A DNA stretch of 12,014 bases from Gemmatimonadota bacterium (GCA_021295835.1 JAGWBP010000038.1:2691-14704); one strand, 5' to 3'; positions 1 through 6,827 are shown, counted from the stretch's first letter. The notes: generated by a model not told the origin, from the sequence alone. Program-made: numbers and translations.

Positions 1-114
1 CGTGTCGGCGGGCGTGGCGGTGCCGGTCGGGGTCGGGTCCGCGCACACGGCCACCGCCACACACAGCACAGCGGCCAGGGCGAAGCCAGGCGCAAGGGTT
101 CGGTTCGGTCGCAT
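1..114 (-). CDS. Start of a secreted protein, possible lipoprotein (partial, runs off left edge)
   Basis: Only the first 38 codons lie in the window, reading leftward from the ATG at 114-112. A Shine-Dalgarno-like GGGAG sits 8 nt upstream. The peptide begins MRPNRTLAPG, continues with a hydrophobic stretch rich in Ala, Val and Leu, and then turns into Thr/Pro-rich sequence (DPTPTGTATPADT). This is the layout of a Sec signal peptide followed by a low-complexity linker. Cleavage could fall after Val-Cys-Ala, which fits the -3/-1 rule for signal peptidase I. Alternatively Val-Ala-Val-Cys could act as a poor lipobox. A TGA in another frame (119-117) ends 2 nt before this ATG, which would suit an operon junction. 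The mature domain is outside the window, so no function can be given. Confidence 0.5.
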   Translation of the reverse strand, partial: MRPNRTLAPGFALAAVLCVAVAVCADPTPTGTATPADT

Positions 115-706
115 CGTCAGGGCTCCCTTCCAATGGTGGATGTGTCCGGCCCGCACGGCAAGCCGGGCCGGTTCGCCAGAACATTCGGAATGGGAGGAAA
201 ACCCACACTACGTCCCCGCTTGTTCGCCGGTGGGACGCGGGCGGCAGACTGACCGCCCGGCCCCAACCGATACCGGCTCTTGTATTCGGCGGGCGGCCCG
301 GCGGAATCGCCGTAATCGGCCTCCCATTGCCGAAGTGTTCTGGCACCGGGCAACGTGGGGACCGCCAGCCAGCCGCGCAAGGCCGCCGGTCCGGCGCGCC
401 GCCGTCAGGATGGGGTACCGGCGGCCACAGCCCGGACGCATGTAGGGCCGCGCCCCGGACTCGTTGCCGGTCGGGGTGTCCTACCAGGTGCGGCCAAGGC
501 CACCGAGGTTCGCGAATCCGGCGGGTTACCAGTTCAATGTTGGTCCATCCGCACTTCTCGCACCGGACCTTGCGCTGGCGGCCGCCTTCGACGGCGCGCC
601 ACAGGCCAGCCGGCCGGTAGGTGCAGACGTTGCCTCGGGCGGGGTACTGCGGGTCGCGGCATCCGCCGTTGGGCCAGCGCTTCGGGTCGGTGGTGGTCTC
701 GGTCAT
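2..706 (-). CDS. CxxC / zinc-ribbon-like small protein; 3' end uncertain
   Basis: An ATG at 706-704 is preceded by AGGAG with 8-nt spacing, a strong ribosome binding site. The peptide starts MTETTTDPKRWPNGGC. It has Cys16, Cys28 and a CxxC at 49-52 (RCEKCGW), followed by a basic, Trp-rich stretch (RRIREPRWPWP). Four spaced cysteines suggest a small zinc-binding fold, but I recognise no family. The start overlaps the stop of the 22-aa ORF (ATGA at 706-703), so translational coupling is likely. The coordinates give the whole open frame, which has no stop to the window edge. I trust only about the first 90 codons (706 to about 440). Beyond that the frame becomes Pro/Arg-rich, and it would overlap the well-supported start at 114. 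A sister frame open from 404 to a TGA at 117 could hold the true C-terminus after a frameshift. Confidence 0.4.
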   Translation of the reverse strand, partial: MTETTTDPKRWPNGGCRDPQYPARGNVCTYRPAGLWRAVEGGRQRKVRCEKCGWTNIELVTRRIREPRWPWPHLVGHPDRQRVRGAALHASGLWPPVPHPDGGAPDRRPCAAGWRSPRCPVPEHFGNGRPITAIPPGRPPNTRAGIGWGRAVSLPPASHRRTSGDVVWVFLPFRMFWRTGPACRAGRTHPPLEGSPDDATEPNPCAWLRPGRCAVCGGGRVRGPDPDRHRHARRH

Positions 707-771
707 GGGTGCTTCTCCTGGGTGGTGTGCGTCGCAGGGTCGCCGGGGTCTTCGCGGGTCAGGGTCGTCAT
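703..771 (-). CDS. 22-aa micro-ORF bridging two genes by ATGA overlaps
   Basis: Reading from the ATG at 771-769, the peptide is MTTLTREDPGDPATHTTQEK followed by HP and a TGA at 705-703. Its ATG overlaps the stop of the 80-aa coiled-coil gene (ATGA at 771-768). Its stop overlaps the start of the CxxC protein (ATGA at 706-703). The sequence is hydrophilic and rich in Thr, Asp and Pro, with no signal or membrane segment. It could be a real micropeptide, or a leader whose translation carries ribosomes to the next start; the AGGAG site of the next gene lies inside it. It has no good ribosome binding site of its own and would depend on re-initiation. Chance cannot be excluded for so short a frame. 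Confidence 0.35.
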   Translation of the reverse strand: MTTLTREDPGDPATHTTQEKHP

Positions 772-1010
772 GACCCCTTCGCCGCAATCCTGCCGGTGGC
801 TGGTGAGCCACCAGACCGCTGACCGATCACCGGGAACTTCTCGTCGACCACCCCCTCCAGTGCCTTGAGAAGCTCTTTGAACCGCTGGTCTACCGCCTCG
901 AATCCTTCTTTGACCTGCTGACCCAGGGAGTCGAACCGTCCTTCTAGGGAGTCGAGGCGTGGCCCGACCTCCTCCTGGAGGACTAGGCGTAGCACTTCCT
1001 CTGTCAGCAT
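768..1010 (-). CDS. 80-aa coiled-coil protein, unknown function
   Basis: The ATG at 1010-1008 has GGGAG with 8-nt spacing. I prefer it over upstream in-frame starts because the upstream part of the frame is antisense to recognisable relics. The protein begins MLTEEVLRLVLQEEVGPRLD. About residues 15-55 show heptad-like spacing of Leu, Phe and Val (RLDSLEGRFDSLGQQV, then FEAVDQRFKELLKALEG). That indicates an amphipathic coiled coil, probably oligomeric. The last 15-20 residues are Gly/Ser-rich and likely disordered. There is no signal peptide or membrane segment, so it is probably cytoplasmic. It heads a leftward run of small genes and its stop overlaps the next ATG. A short protein of this type could be an accessory or mobile-element gene, but I recognise no family. 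Confidence 0.55.
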   Translation of the reverse strand: MLTEEVLRLVLQEEVGPRLDSLEGRFDSLGQQVKEGFEAVDQRFKELLKALEGVVDEKFPVIGQRSGGSPATGRIAAKGS

Positions 1011-1050
1011 CTGTGAGTCTCCCGTGAGTGCGTGTGGGCGCGAGCGAGAA

Positions 1051-1069
1051 ATCATACTATCCAGGATAG
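1051..1069 (-). promoter_or_regulatory. Candidate promoter -10 with adjoining palindrome
   Basis: On the minus strand TATGAT (1056-1051) matches the sigma-70 -10 consensus at five of six positions and lies about 40 nt upstream of the coiled-coil gene. Directly upstream of it is a perfect inverted repeat, CTATCC-A-GGATAG (1057-1069), between the -10 and where a -35 would be. No good -35 hexamer is visible. A palindrome in the spacer region is a typical place for a repressor or an activator to bind. The palindrome also covers the last codons of the transposase relic, so it could instead be a leftover of that element. Confidence 0.3.
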
Positions 1070-1281
1070 CGCACCTTCGCGCCGGAGAGATACTTGACTG
1101 ACGTCCTCGCCGACGCTGTGCCTGACCGTGTCGTGCTCCGTCCCGTTCCGGCGTAGGCCGTCGCGCCGTCGGTGTAGACTGTCGCCTCCAGAGTGGCATG
1201 GCCGTCCACGAACCCCCGCAGGGTCTCGCCGTCCGTCCGGTCGACGATCCGCGCGGCCACCCCGTTGCTATTTCGGTCCTT
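1057..1281 (-). pseudogene. IS1595-family (ISXO2-like) transposase remnant
   Basis: The minus frame reads KDRNSNGVAARIVDRTDGET and then LRGFVDGHATLEATVYTDGATAYAG. I recognise this as the middle of the DDE domain of IS1595-family transposases, where family members have a stretch like VKDRETN-VAARVV-DTDG-TL-FV and then VYTDD-A-Y. The second catalytic Asp corresponds to the Asp of YTDG. The expected downstream HTNGIESFW block is missing, and the frame ends with unrelated residues at a TAG (1059-1057). The N-terminal zinc-ribbon and first DDE half are also missing, because the match stops near 1281 where a different relic begins on the other strand. No terminal inverted repeats were found. This is a dead fragment, about a quarter of a full transposase. 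Confidence 0.6.
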
Positions 1282-1295
1282 GGCGCTTGGCGCTG

Positions 1296-1523
1296 GAATT
1301 CTCCCGCAATCGCCGGGCCAGCTACATGTCTCCGGTCAGGCTCTACATCTTCGCGAGCTTCGCGTTCTTCCTGTTGCTCTCGCTGGTGGGGGACTTCGGA
1401 CCTCTGGCTGAGGACTGGACGGAGCGGCAATGGATCCAGAGATTCATGCTGCTGGGAATGATCGATATCCTTCACGATCCCTCGGTCGTGCCCCGGCGCT
1501 TCGTCGCCAACATGCCTGTTGCT
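1296..1523 (+). pseudogene. DUF3667-like membrane-protein fragment
   Basis: The plus frame reads EFSRNRRASYMSPVRLYIFA, then SFAFFLLLSLVG, and later RRFVANMPVA. The pattern Arg-Arg-x-x-Tyr-x-x-Pro-x-Arg-Leu-Tyr followed by a Phe/Leu-rich membrane helix is typical of DUF3667 proteins, as is a later (R)RF-x-x-NxP motif before the next helices. Only the first membrane helix and the loop after it remain. The N-terminal cysteine-containing region and the later transmembrane helices are absent. The left border abuts the transposase relic at about 1281-1296, which suggests disruption by, or rearrangement around, that element. The frame runs on without similarity to a TGA at 1575-1577, directly in front of the receptor start codon. 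Confidence 0.5.
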
Positions 1524-1577
1524 CCGGCTGGTAGCCAGCCAGGGCGTCGCGACCCCGAACGTCTCGGAGTAAGTTGA

Positions 1578-4391
1578 ATGCTGAATTGCGCAGACGAAGG
1601 CGGAGACGGATGCTGCTGGCGTCCGTCAGGAAAATCGCGCTTGTGCAGGAAACCACATCGTCTTGCATGCACCGCCGCAGCGCTCCTGTTGCACGTGCTG
1701 CCAGGCTCTGCAGCGGGCCAGGGGGTGCTCGAAGGCACCATTCGAAACGCCACGACGGGTGCCCCCTTGGCTGGCGCACAGGTCGCCATCACCGCGCTCA
1801 ACCTTGGTGGGATCGCCGATGCGGGCGGGCACTTCGAGGTCACCGACGTCCCGGCAGGGACCCACACGGTGCAGATCAGCCTGATCGGCTACGCGACCGT
1901 CACCCGCGAGGTTGCCATGACCGCTGGCGAGCGCGCGCAGCTCGACGTCGAGCTGAGAGAGACGGCACTCGCCCTCGAAGGACTGGTCGCCGTTGGAACG
2001 CGATCCCGACCCCGCACGGCCACCCAGTCGGCGGTTCCGATCGACGCGATCTCGTCGCGGGACTTCATCGAGCAGGGCGACACGGACCTGAACGACCTGC
2101 TCCGCACGGTGATCCCGTCGTTCAACGTCAACCCGCAGGCCGTTGGAGACGCAGCCAGGATCATTCGGCCCGCCAGTCTGCGCGGACTGGCCCCCGACCA
2201 CACCCTGGTGCTGGTCAACGGCAGGCGCCGCCACCGCGCGGCGGTGATCACATGGATCGGGGGCGGGTTCGCCGACGGCGCCCAGGGGCCGGACATCTCG
2301 TCGATACCCGCGATCGCGATCCGGCAGGTCGAAATCCTTCGCGACGGGGCGTCGGCCCAGTACGGCTCCGATGCCATCGCCGGCGTGATGAACCTCGCTC
2401 TTAAGGACTCCCGCTCGGGCGGAAGCGTCGAGTTCAGGACGGGCACGTACTGGGAGGGCGACGGCGAGTCGTACACGCTGGCCGGGAACATCGGACTGCC
2501 GCTGGGCGAGAATGGCTTCGCCAACATGAGCGCCGAGTTCGGGGAGTCGAATCCCACGAGCCGCAGCGTGCAGCGCGACGACGCGGCGGCCGTAATCGCG
2601 GCGGGCAACACGCACGTCAGGGACCCGGCGCAGATCTGGGGGGCACCCACCGTCGACAACGACCTCAAGCTGTGGGGGAACTTTGGGCGCTTTCTCGGGG
2701 ACAGGTTGCAGCTCTACGGCCACGCGAACTATGCAAGCGAAACTGTGACCGGGGGGTTCTTCTTCCGCAACCCGAACACGCGCGGGGGGGTTTTCAGTCT
2801 GGACGGGGGTAGGACGCTGCTGGTTGGCGACCTGCTCGACGCGCAGGACGGGGTACTGGATGGTTCGGCGGGCTGCCCGACGGTCACGATCACCAACTCG
2901 TTGCCGGACCCGGTCGCGCTGGCGCGGGTGTTCGAGGACCCGAACTGCTTCACCTTCCAGGAGATGTTTCCCGGGGGCTTTACCCCCCAATTCGGCGGGG
3001 ATGTGCTGGACGCGTCGGTCGTGGGGGGAATTCGGGGACACACGCGCGGTGGGCTGCTCTGGCACGTCAGCGCGGGCTACGGCCGGAACGCTATCGACTT
3101 CTTCATCGACAACACGGTGAACGCGTCGCTGGGGCCCGAGTCTCCGTCGTCGTTCGACCCAGGCGTCTACCAGCAATCCGAGCTGAACCTCAACGTCGAT
3201 GTGAACTACGCGGCCAGCGACATGGTCAACATCGCCGGCGGCGCCGAGTTCCGCGACGAACACTTCGAGATCGGGATCGGTGAGACGGCATCGTGGCGAA
3301 TCGGCCCGCTCGCGGCCCAGGGCTTCAGTGCCGGCTCGAACGGCTTCCCCGGCTTCAGCGACATCGCGGCGGGTGATTGGCATCGGACCAACTTCGCCGC
3401 CTACGGCGACATGGAAGTGCGGGACAGGGACGACCGCTGGACCCTGGGCACGGCGCTGCGGGCGGAGCAGTTCGAGGACTTCGGAACCACGGCGAACTGG
3501 AAGGTGGCGGGGCGTTACGGCCTCGGCGACTCCTTCGCGGTCCGTGGGAGCGCGAGCACCGGGTTCCGCGCCCCCACACCGGGTCAGCAGAACGCCTTCA
3601 ACGTCTCCACCCAATTCGACCGGACGCTGGGAGACCTGGTCAACAACGGGACGATTCCGTCGACGTCGCGCGTGGCCGAGATCAAGGGGGGCAAGCAGTT
3701 GGACGCCGAGAAGTCACTGAACACCAGCCTGGGGATCGTCGTCGAGGCGGGTGTGTTCACGGTTTCGGCGGACTACTTCAGGATCGCGCTGTCCGACCGG
3801 CTGGCGCTCAGCAAGGTCTTCGCGCTCGACGCGGCCGAGGCCGAGCGGTTGATCTCGGAAGGGATCACGAGCGCGAGGAACCTGGCCAACTTCCGCTTCT
3901 TCACCAACAGCTTCGACACGCGGACCCAGGGCGTTGACGTGGTGGCGTCCCTCTCGCCGGCGGGGATGACCGGTACGCACTTCAGCTTCGCCCTCAACCA
4001 CACGAGCACGAAGGTGACCCGTCACGACCCCGAGATTCTCAGCGACGTCCGCATCCACCAGTTGGAGGACGCCCTCCCCGGGACGCGCTGGACGGCGTCG
4101 GGTCGCCGCACCTGGGGCGGTGTATCGGCGCTGGCGCGGCTGAGCTACTACGCAGGCTGGTTCGACTCCCGCGACGACCGGTCCTATCCGGGTGAGTACA
4201 TCGTGGACCTCGAGGCGTCGTACACCGTGAGCGAGTCGGCCTCGATCACGATCGGCGGCCAGAACGCGCTCAACCAGTACCCCGAGGAAAATCCCGACGC
4301 GGCGGCCATCTCCGGCAACCGCTACAGTCCGGCGACGCCCTTTGGAGCGAGCGGAGGCTTCTACTACCTGAAGGCCGGATTCAACTGGTGA
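1578..4391 (+). CDS. TonB-dependent outer-membrane receptor with carboxypeptidase-regulatory-like domain
   Basis: This 937-aa protein should import an unknown substrate across the outer membrane using TonB energy. A signal peptide (hydrophobic core around residues 29-46) is followed by a beta-sandwich carboxypeptidase-regulatory-like domain (about 50-128; GTIRNATTGAPLAGAQV, then DVPAGTHTVQISLIGY). A TonB-box-like LEGLVAVGT lies at 133-141. The plug (about 147-275) contains DLNDLLRTVIPSFNV, LRGLAPDHTLVLVNGRRRHR and VEILRDGASAQYGSDAIAGV. A long beta-barrel ends in Phe-Asn-Trp, the aromatic end used for outer-membrane assembly. The ATG at 1578 has GGAG with 8-nt spacing, but it gives a long Cys-rich leader. 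A TTG at 1641 with AGGA upstream would give a more typical signal peptide. No SusD-like partner lies nearby and the substrate cannot be inferred. The gene is intact. Confidence 0.93.
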   Translation: MLNCADEGGDGCCWRPSGKSRLCRKPHRLACTAAALLLHVLPGSAAGQGVLEGTIRNATTGAPLAGAQVAITALNLGGIADAGGHFEVTDVPAGTHTVQISLIGYATVTREVAMTAGERAQLDVELRETALALEGLVAVGTRSRPRTATQSAVPIDAISSRDFIEQGDTDLNDLLRTVIPSFNVNPQAVGDAARIIRPASLRGLAPDHTLVLVNGRRRHRAAVITWIGGGFADGAQGPDISSIPAIAIRQVEILRDGASAQYGSDAIAGVMNLALKDSRSGGSVEFRTGTYWEGDGESYTLAGNIGLPLGENGFANMSAEFGESNPTSRSVQRDDAAAVIAAGNTHVRDPAQIWGAPTVDNDLKLWGNFGRFLGDRLQLYGHANYASETVTGGFFFRNPNTRGGVFSLDGGRTLLVGDLLDAQDGVLDGSAGCPTVTITNSLPDPVALARVFEDPNCFTFQEMFPGGFTPQFGGDVLDASVVGGIRGHTRGGLLWHVSAGYGRNAIDFFIDNTVNASLGPESPSSFDPGVYQQSELNLNVDVNYAASDMVNIAGGAEFRDEHFEIGIGETASWRIGPLAAQGFSAGSNGFPGFSDIAAGDWHRTNFAAYGDMEVRDRDDRWTLGTALRAEQFEDFGTTANWKVAGRYGLGDSFAVRGSASTGFRAPTPGQQNAFNVSTQFDRTLGDLVNNGTIPSTSRVAEIKGGKQLDAEKSLNTSLGIVVEAGVFTVSADYFRIALSDRLALSKVFALDAAEAERLISEGITSARNLANFRFFTNSFDTRTQGVDVVASLSPAGMTGTHFSFALNHTSTKVTRHDPEILSDVRIHQLEDALPGTRWTASGRRTWGGVSALARLSYYAGWFDSRDDRSYPGEYIVDLEASYTVSESASITIGGQNALNQYPEENPDAAAISGNRYSPATPFGASGGFYYLKAGFNW

Positions 4392-4537
4392 CGCGGCTGC
4401 GGATCCCGGCGGGTGCCAGGAAGCGTTTCGGGGGTCGCGCGTGCCCGTGCCGTGCTGTTTGAAGAAGTCGGCCGTGCCCTTGGGCAGCAGGGGGTCGTCC
4501 GGGATATTGGTCAGCAGCCGCGCGCCCGTCTGGATCC

Positions 4538-4566
4538 TTGCACATGGGTCTACCTCCAGATACGTT
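4538..4566 (+). promoter_or_regulatory. Weak sigma-70-like promoter ahead of the LRR lipoprotein
   Basis: TTGCAC (4538-4543) and TACGTT (4561-4566) are separated by exactly 17 nt. Each hexamer matches the consensus at only three positions, so the spacing is the main support. It lies about 40 nt upstream of the GTG start at 4605, which has a full AGGAGG (4593-4598) with 6-nt spacing. The alternative is read-through from the receptor gene across the 213-nt gap, where I saw no terminator hairpin. Confidence 0.22.
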
Positions 4567-4604
4567 GAGTTGGCACATATGGACCCGCCAACAGGAGGTG
4601 TGCC

Positions 4605-5579
4605 GTGTCTGCAGATTATCGCCACCGAACTCCCGGCGCTCTTCGGCTCGCCCTGGGCGTCTCCGTCCTAGTCGCGGTCGCCGCCTGGGTGGTCGGGTGC
4701 GGCGAGCCTCGGCCGCCAGTTGCAGTCGGGAGTATGCCGGAGCTGACGGTCCAGGTCGGCAGCACCGAGTCGGTCGATCTCGCGGGGTACTTCAGCGACC
4801 CGGACGGAGACGAGCTCTCCTACGCGGCAACCTCCTCCGACGCCGAAGTGGCGAGCGTCGCCATCTCGGGTGACTCCGTGGCGGTAACGGGGGCGGCGAT
4901 TGGGAGCGCGGAGATCACCGTGACGGCCTCCGACGGCAGTTCCCCGGCATCGCAGGACTTCACCGCATCCGTCCGCCTCACCGACCGGAGAGTGTTGGAG
5001 ATCCTGTACGACGAACTGGGCGGCGACGGCTGGAGAGAAAACACGAACTGGAAAACCGACAAGCCCCTTGACGAGTGGACCCGGGTGAGAACCGATTTGG
5101 ACGGCCGGGTTATTACGCTGTATCTCCAGGGTCTTTCGCTCACCGGCGAGATTCCGCCGGAGCTGGGGGACCTGTCGAGTCTCGAAGAGCTGCATCTCAC
5201 CTCCAATTCGCTGACCGGCGAGATTCCGCCGGAGCTGAGCAACCTTGCAAGTCTCCGCTTCTTGGAGCTCGATCACAATTCGCTGACCGGCGAGATTCCG
5301 CCGGAGCTGGGCAACCTTGCAAACCTCCGCTTCTTGTATCTCCGTAACAATTCTCTCACCGGCGAGATTCCGCCGGAGCTGGGGGACCTGTCGAATCTCG
5401 AGCGGCTGGATCTCTCTATCAATTCGCTGACCGGCGAGATTCCGCTCGATTTCCTCAACCTATCGTCGCTAGCGTTGTTCGCTTGGGACGACAACGACGG
5501 CCTTTGTTTGCCGAACACGAACGAGTTCGACTATTGGCTGGAAGGACTCGAGGGTTGGGTCGGCCCGAGGTGCGATTGA
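4605..5579 (+). CDS. Lipoprotein with Ig/cadherin-like domain and plant-type leucine-rich repeats
   Basis: This 324-aa protein starts at a GTG with a perfect AGGAGG ribosome binding site. Residues 12-31 are hydrophobic and end in Val-Val-Gly-Cys32, a lipobox, so it should be a lipid-anchored envelope protein. About residues 38-125 form an Ig/cadherin-like domain (VDLAGYFSDPDGDELSY, then ITVTASDG). Residues 126-177 match the N-terminal cap often found before bacterial LRRs (GGDGWRENTNWKTDKPLDEW). Five 24-residue repeats follow (178-297), with consensus SLTGEIPPELGxLxxLxxLxLxxN, the type better known from plant receptor kinases. A C-terminal cap carries Cys301 and Cys323, a possible disulfide. 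The likely role is surface protein-protein or ligand binding; the partner is unknown. It follows the receptor gene in the same direction, so a functional link is possible but unproven. Confidence 0.88.
   Translation: MSADYRHRTPGALRLALGVSVLVAVAAWVVGCGEPRPPVAVGSMPELTVQVGSTESVDLAGYFSDPDGDELSYAATSSDAEVASVAISGDSVAVTGAAIGSAEITVTASDGSSPASQDFTASVRLTDRRVLEILYDELGGDGWRENTNWKTDKPLDEWTRVRTDLDGRVITLYLQGLSLTGEIPPELGDLSSLEELHLTSNSLTGEIPPELSNLASLRFLELDHNSLTGEIPPELGNLANLRFLYLRNNSLTGEIPPELGDLSNLERLDLSINSLTGEIPLDFLNLSSLALFAWDDNDGLCLPNTNEFDYWLEGLEGWVGPRCD
5136..5495 (+). repeat. Five in-frame 72-bp tandem repeats in the LRR region
   Basis: Unit starts are at 5136, 5208, 5280, 5352 and 5424, exactly 72 nt apart, each encoding one 24-residue LRR. 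The part coding for Leu-Thr-Gly-Glu-Ile-Pro-Pro-Glu-Leu is almost identical in DNA in the first four units, including synonymous positions, while the rest of each unit differs. Each of these four units contains CCGGCG-N6-CGCCGG, a perfect 6-bp inverted repeat (5143-5160, 5215-5232, 5287-5304, 5359-5376). The right arm is broken in the fifth unit. The pattern suggests recent unit duplication or gene conversion. Confidence 0.85.
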
Positions 5580-5612
5580 GTTCAGGATTGGCTTTGCTTC
5601 CAGGGCAACGCG

Positions 5613-6827
5613 TTATCCGGCATCGCTGCGCTCCACCAACTCGTACACAGCCACGCTTTGTTCCTCGAATTCGCCGCGCTCCAGCAGGAGCACCCAGTCC
5701 GGGCCTGCGTCGAGGAGGTTCGAGCGAGCCGGGATAGTGAGCCGCCGAACCCAGGTGCCATCCGGGTCCAGCAGGTGGAGTTCCTTCCTCGGCGCCCTCC
5801 ACATGTGGGTCGCGACCCACACACTGCCGTCCGGCAGGGCCAGGAGGCCATCCGATTCGTAGGCGGGGAAGCGTTCCGGCAAGTCGTCCCGAATCTCCGG
5901 CCAGCTCTCCCGCTCGAAGCGCCGCCGCTCCGCGGGGGTGTCGTATCGAGCCAGATAGGCGCTCAGGTACCGTTCCAGGTGCTCGCCAGTAACCTCAAGG
6001 TTCGGCCCCGCCCACCGCGCGACACGCGTGATGCGGCCAGTCCAGTCGACGTGTACGAGTTCGTAGTCGTCGGCCGACCCGTACCACACGCCGGTGCCCG
6101 TGGCTGCGAAGGCCAAGCTCTTACCCCAGGTTAGCGGCATGGAGGCACCATGCTCGGTATAGGTGCGGCGCTCCGTTCCGGGAATCCCCTCGGCCAACGT
6201 GACCACACCATCGTCCCCTTCCCAACTCACCGCCATCTCCCAACGATAGATCTCACCGACCCTCGCCAGTCGGCTGTCCCACTCCCTTTCCGGCCAGCCA
6301 ACAAAGACCAGATCGCCGTTTGGCGGGCAGGCGGGGCTGCCGTATGGGTTCACTCCAGTCCCGGCAAGTGCCCGAGTGTGGATTACGTTCCCCGTTTCGC
6401 GGTCCAGCCTCGTGATGCGGTCCAGGTGCCAGTCGAAGACCGTGATCGCCGTTCCCGGACAGCCACGTAGCAACCTGACTCCCCCGTACTCCCCCGGCCC
6501 CTCGCCTTGTCGCCCGCTCGTCCATACATGGCGACCACGAGCGTCGAACATCCGGATCTCGTAGCTTTGCTCGTCCGCCACGACGATGCCGCCGTCCTCC
6601 AGCCGGACCCCACCTTCGATATTGCTGAACAGGTATTCGGTCGGGCCATCCAGGATGCCGACCCGCAGTTGCGGCTCGTCCGCCAAGATCAGGTCGGGGG
6701 ATCCAGGGGTCTCGCTCTCGACCACCGTCTGAGCAGCGAGCGTGGTGGGTGAAACCGCTAGCTGTGCGGCCAGGATTGCGGCAGGGTGGATTGCCCGGTT
6801 CAACCGGTGCCGGTTGCCATGAGCCAT
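5613..6827 (-). CDS. Exported 6-bladed beta-propeller protein
   Basis: This 404-aa protein starts at the ATG at 6827-6825, which has GGAGG with 9-nt spacing; a longer in-frame start at 6911 has no advantage. The N-terminus is a signal peptide (basic MAHGNRHRLNR, Ala/Leu core, cleavage after Leu-Ala-Ala before Gln33). The body has repeated propeller-blade motifs, for example GGIVVADEQSYEIRMFDARG with GRQGEGPGEYGG. Glu-Gly-Pro-Gly-Glu is the hallmark of the 6-bladed propeller family that is expanded in Gemmatimonadota and Bacteroidota. Later blades are LLALPDGSVWVATHMW and LHLLDPDGTWVRRLTIP. It is predicted to be periplasmic or surface-exposed and to bind a ligand or partner; no catalytic motif is visible. 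It is convergent with the LRR gene, 33 nt apart, with no clear terminator between them. Confidence 0.82.
   Translation of the reverse strand: MAHGNRHRLNRAIHPAAILAAQLAVSPTTLAAQTVVESETPGSPDLILADEPQLRVGILDGPTEYLFSNIEGGVRLEDGGIVVADEQSYEIRMFDARGRHVWTSGRQGEGPGEYGGVRLLRGCPGTAITVFDWHLDRITRLDRETGNVIHTRALAGTGVNPYGSPACPPNGDLVFVGWPEREWDSRLARVGEIYRWEMAVSWEGDDGVVTLAEGIPGTERRTYTEHGASMPLTWGKSLAFAATGTGVWYGSADDYELVHVDWTGRITRVARWAGPNLEVTGEHLERYLSAYLARYDTPAERRRFERESWPEIRDDLPERFPAYESDGLLALPDGSVWVATHMWRAPRKELHLLDPDGTWVRRLTIPARSNLLDAGPDWVLLLERGEFEEQSVAVYELVERSDAG

Noticed and set aside
1011..1475. N-terminal extension of the coiled-coil frame up to 1475
   Set aside because: The extension crosses both relics in an unrelated frame and is rich in Arg, Pro and Thr. 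The ATG at 1010 has a properly spaced ribosome binding site.
1626..3614. Very long open frame on the minus strand opposite the receptor gene
   Set aside because: Arg/Pro/Val-rich composition with no recognisable motifs. It is antisense to an intact, well-conserved receptor and is explained by the GC-rich codon bias.
5136..5495. Regularly spaced repeats considered as a CRISPR array
   Set aside because: The period is 72 nt with no unique spacers, and all units are in frame and encode leucine-rich repeats.
5580..5612. Bidirectional terminator between the convergent LRR and propeller genes
   Set aside because: No inverted repeat of useful length is visible in this 33-nt gap.
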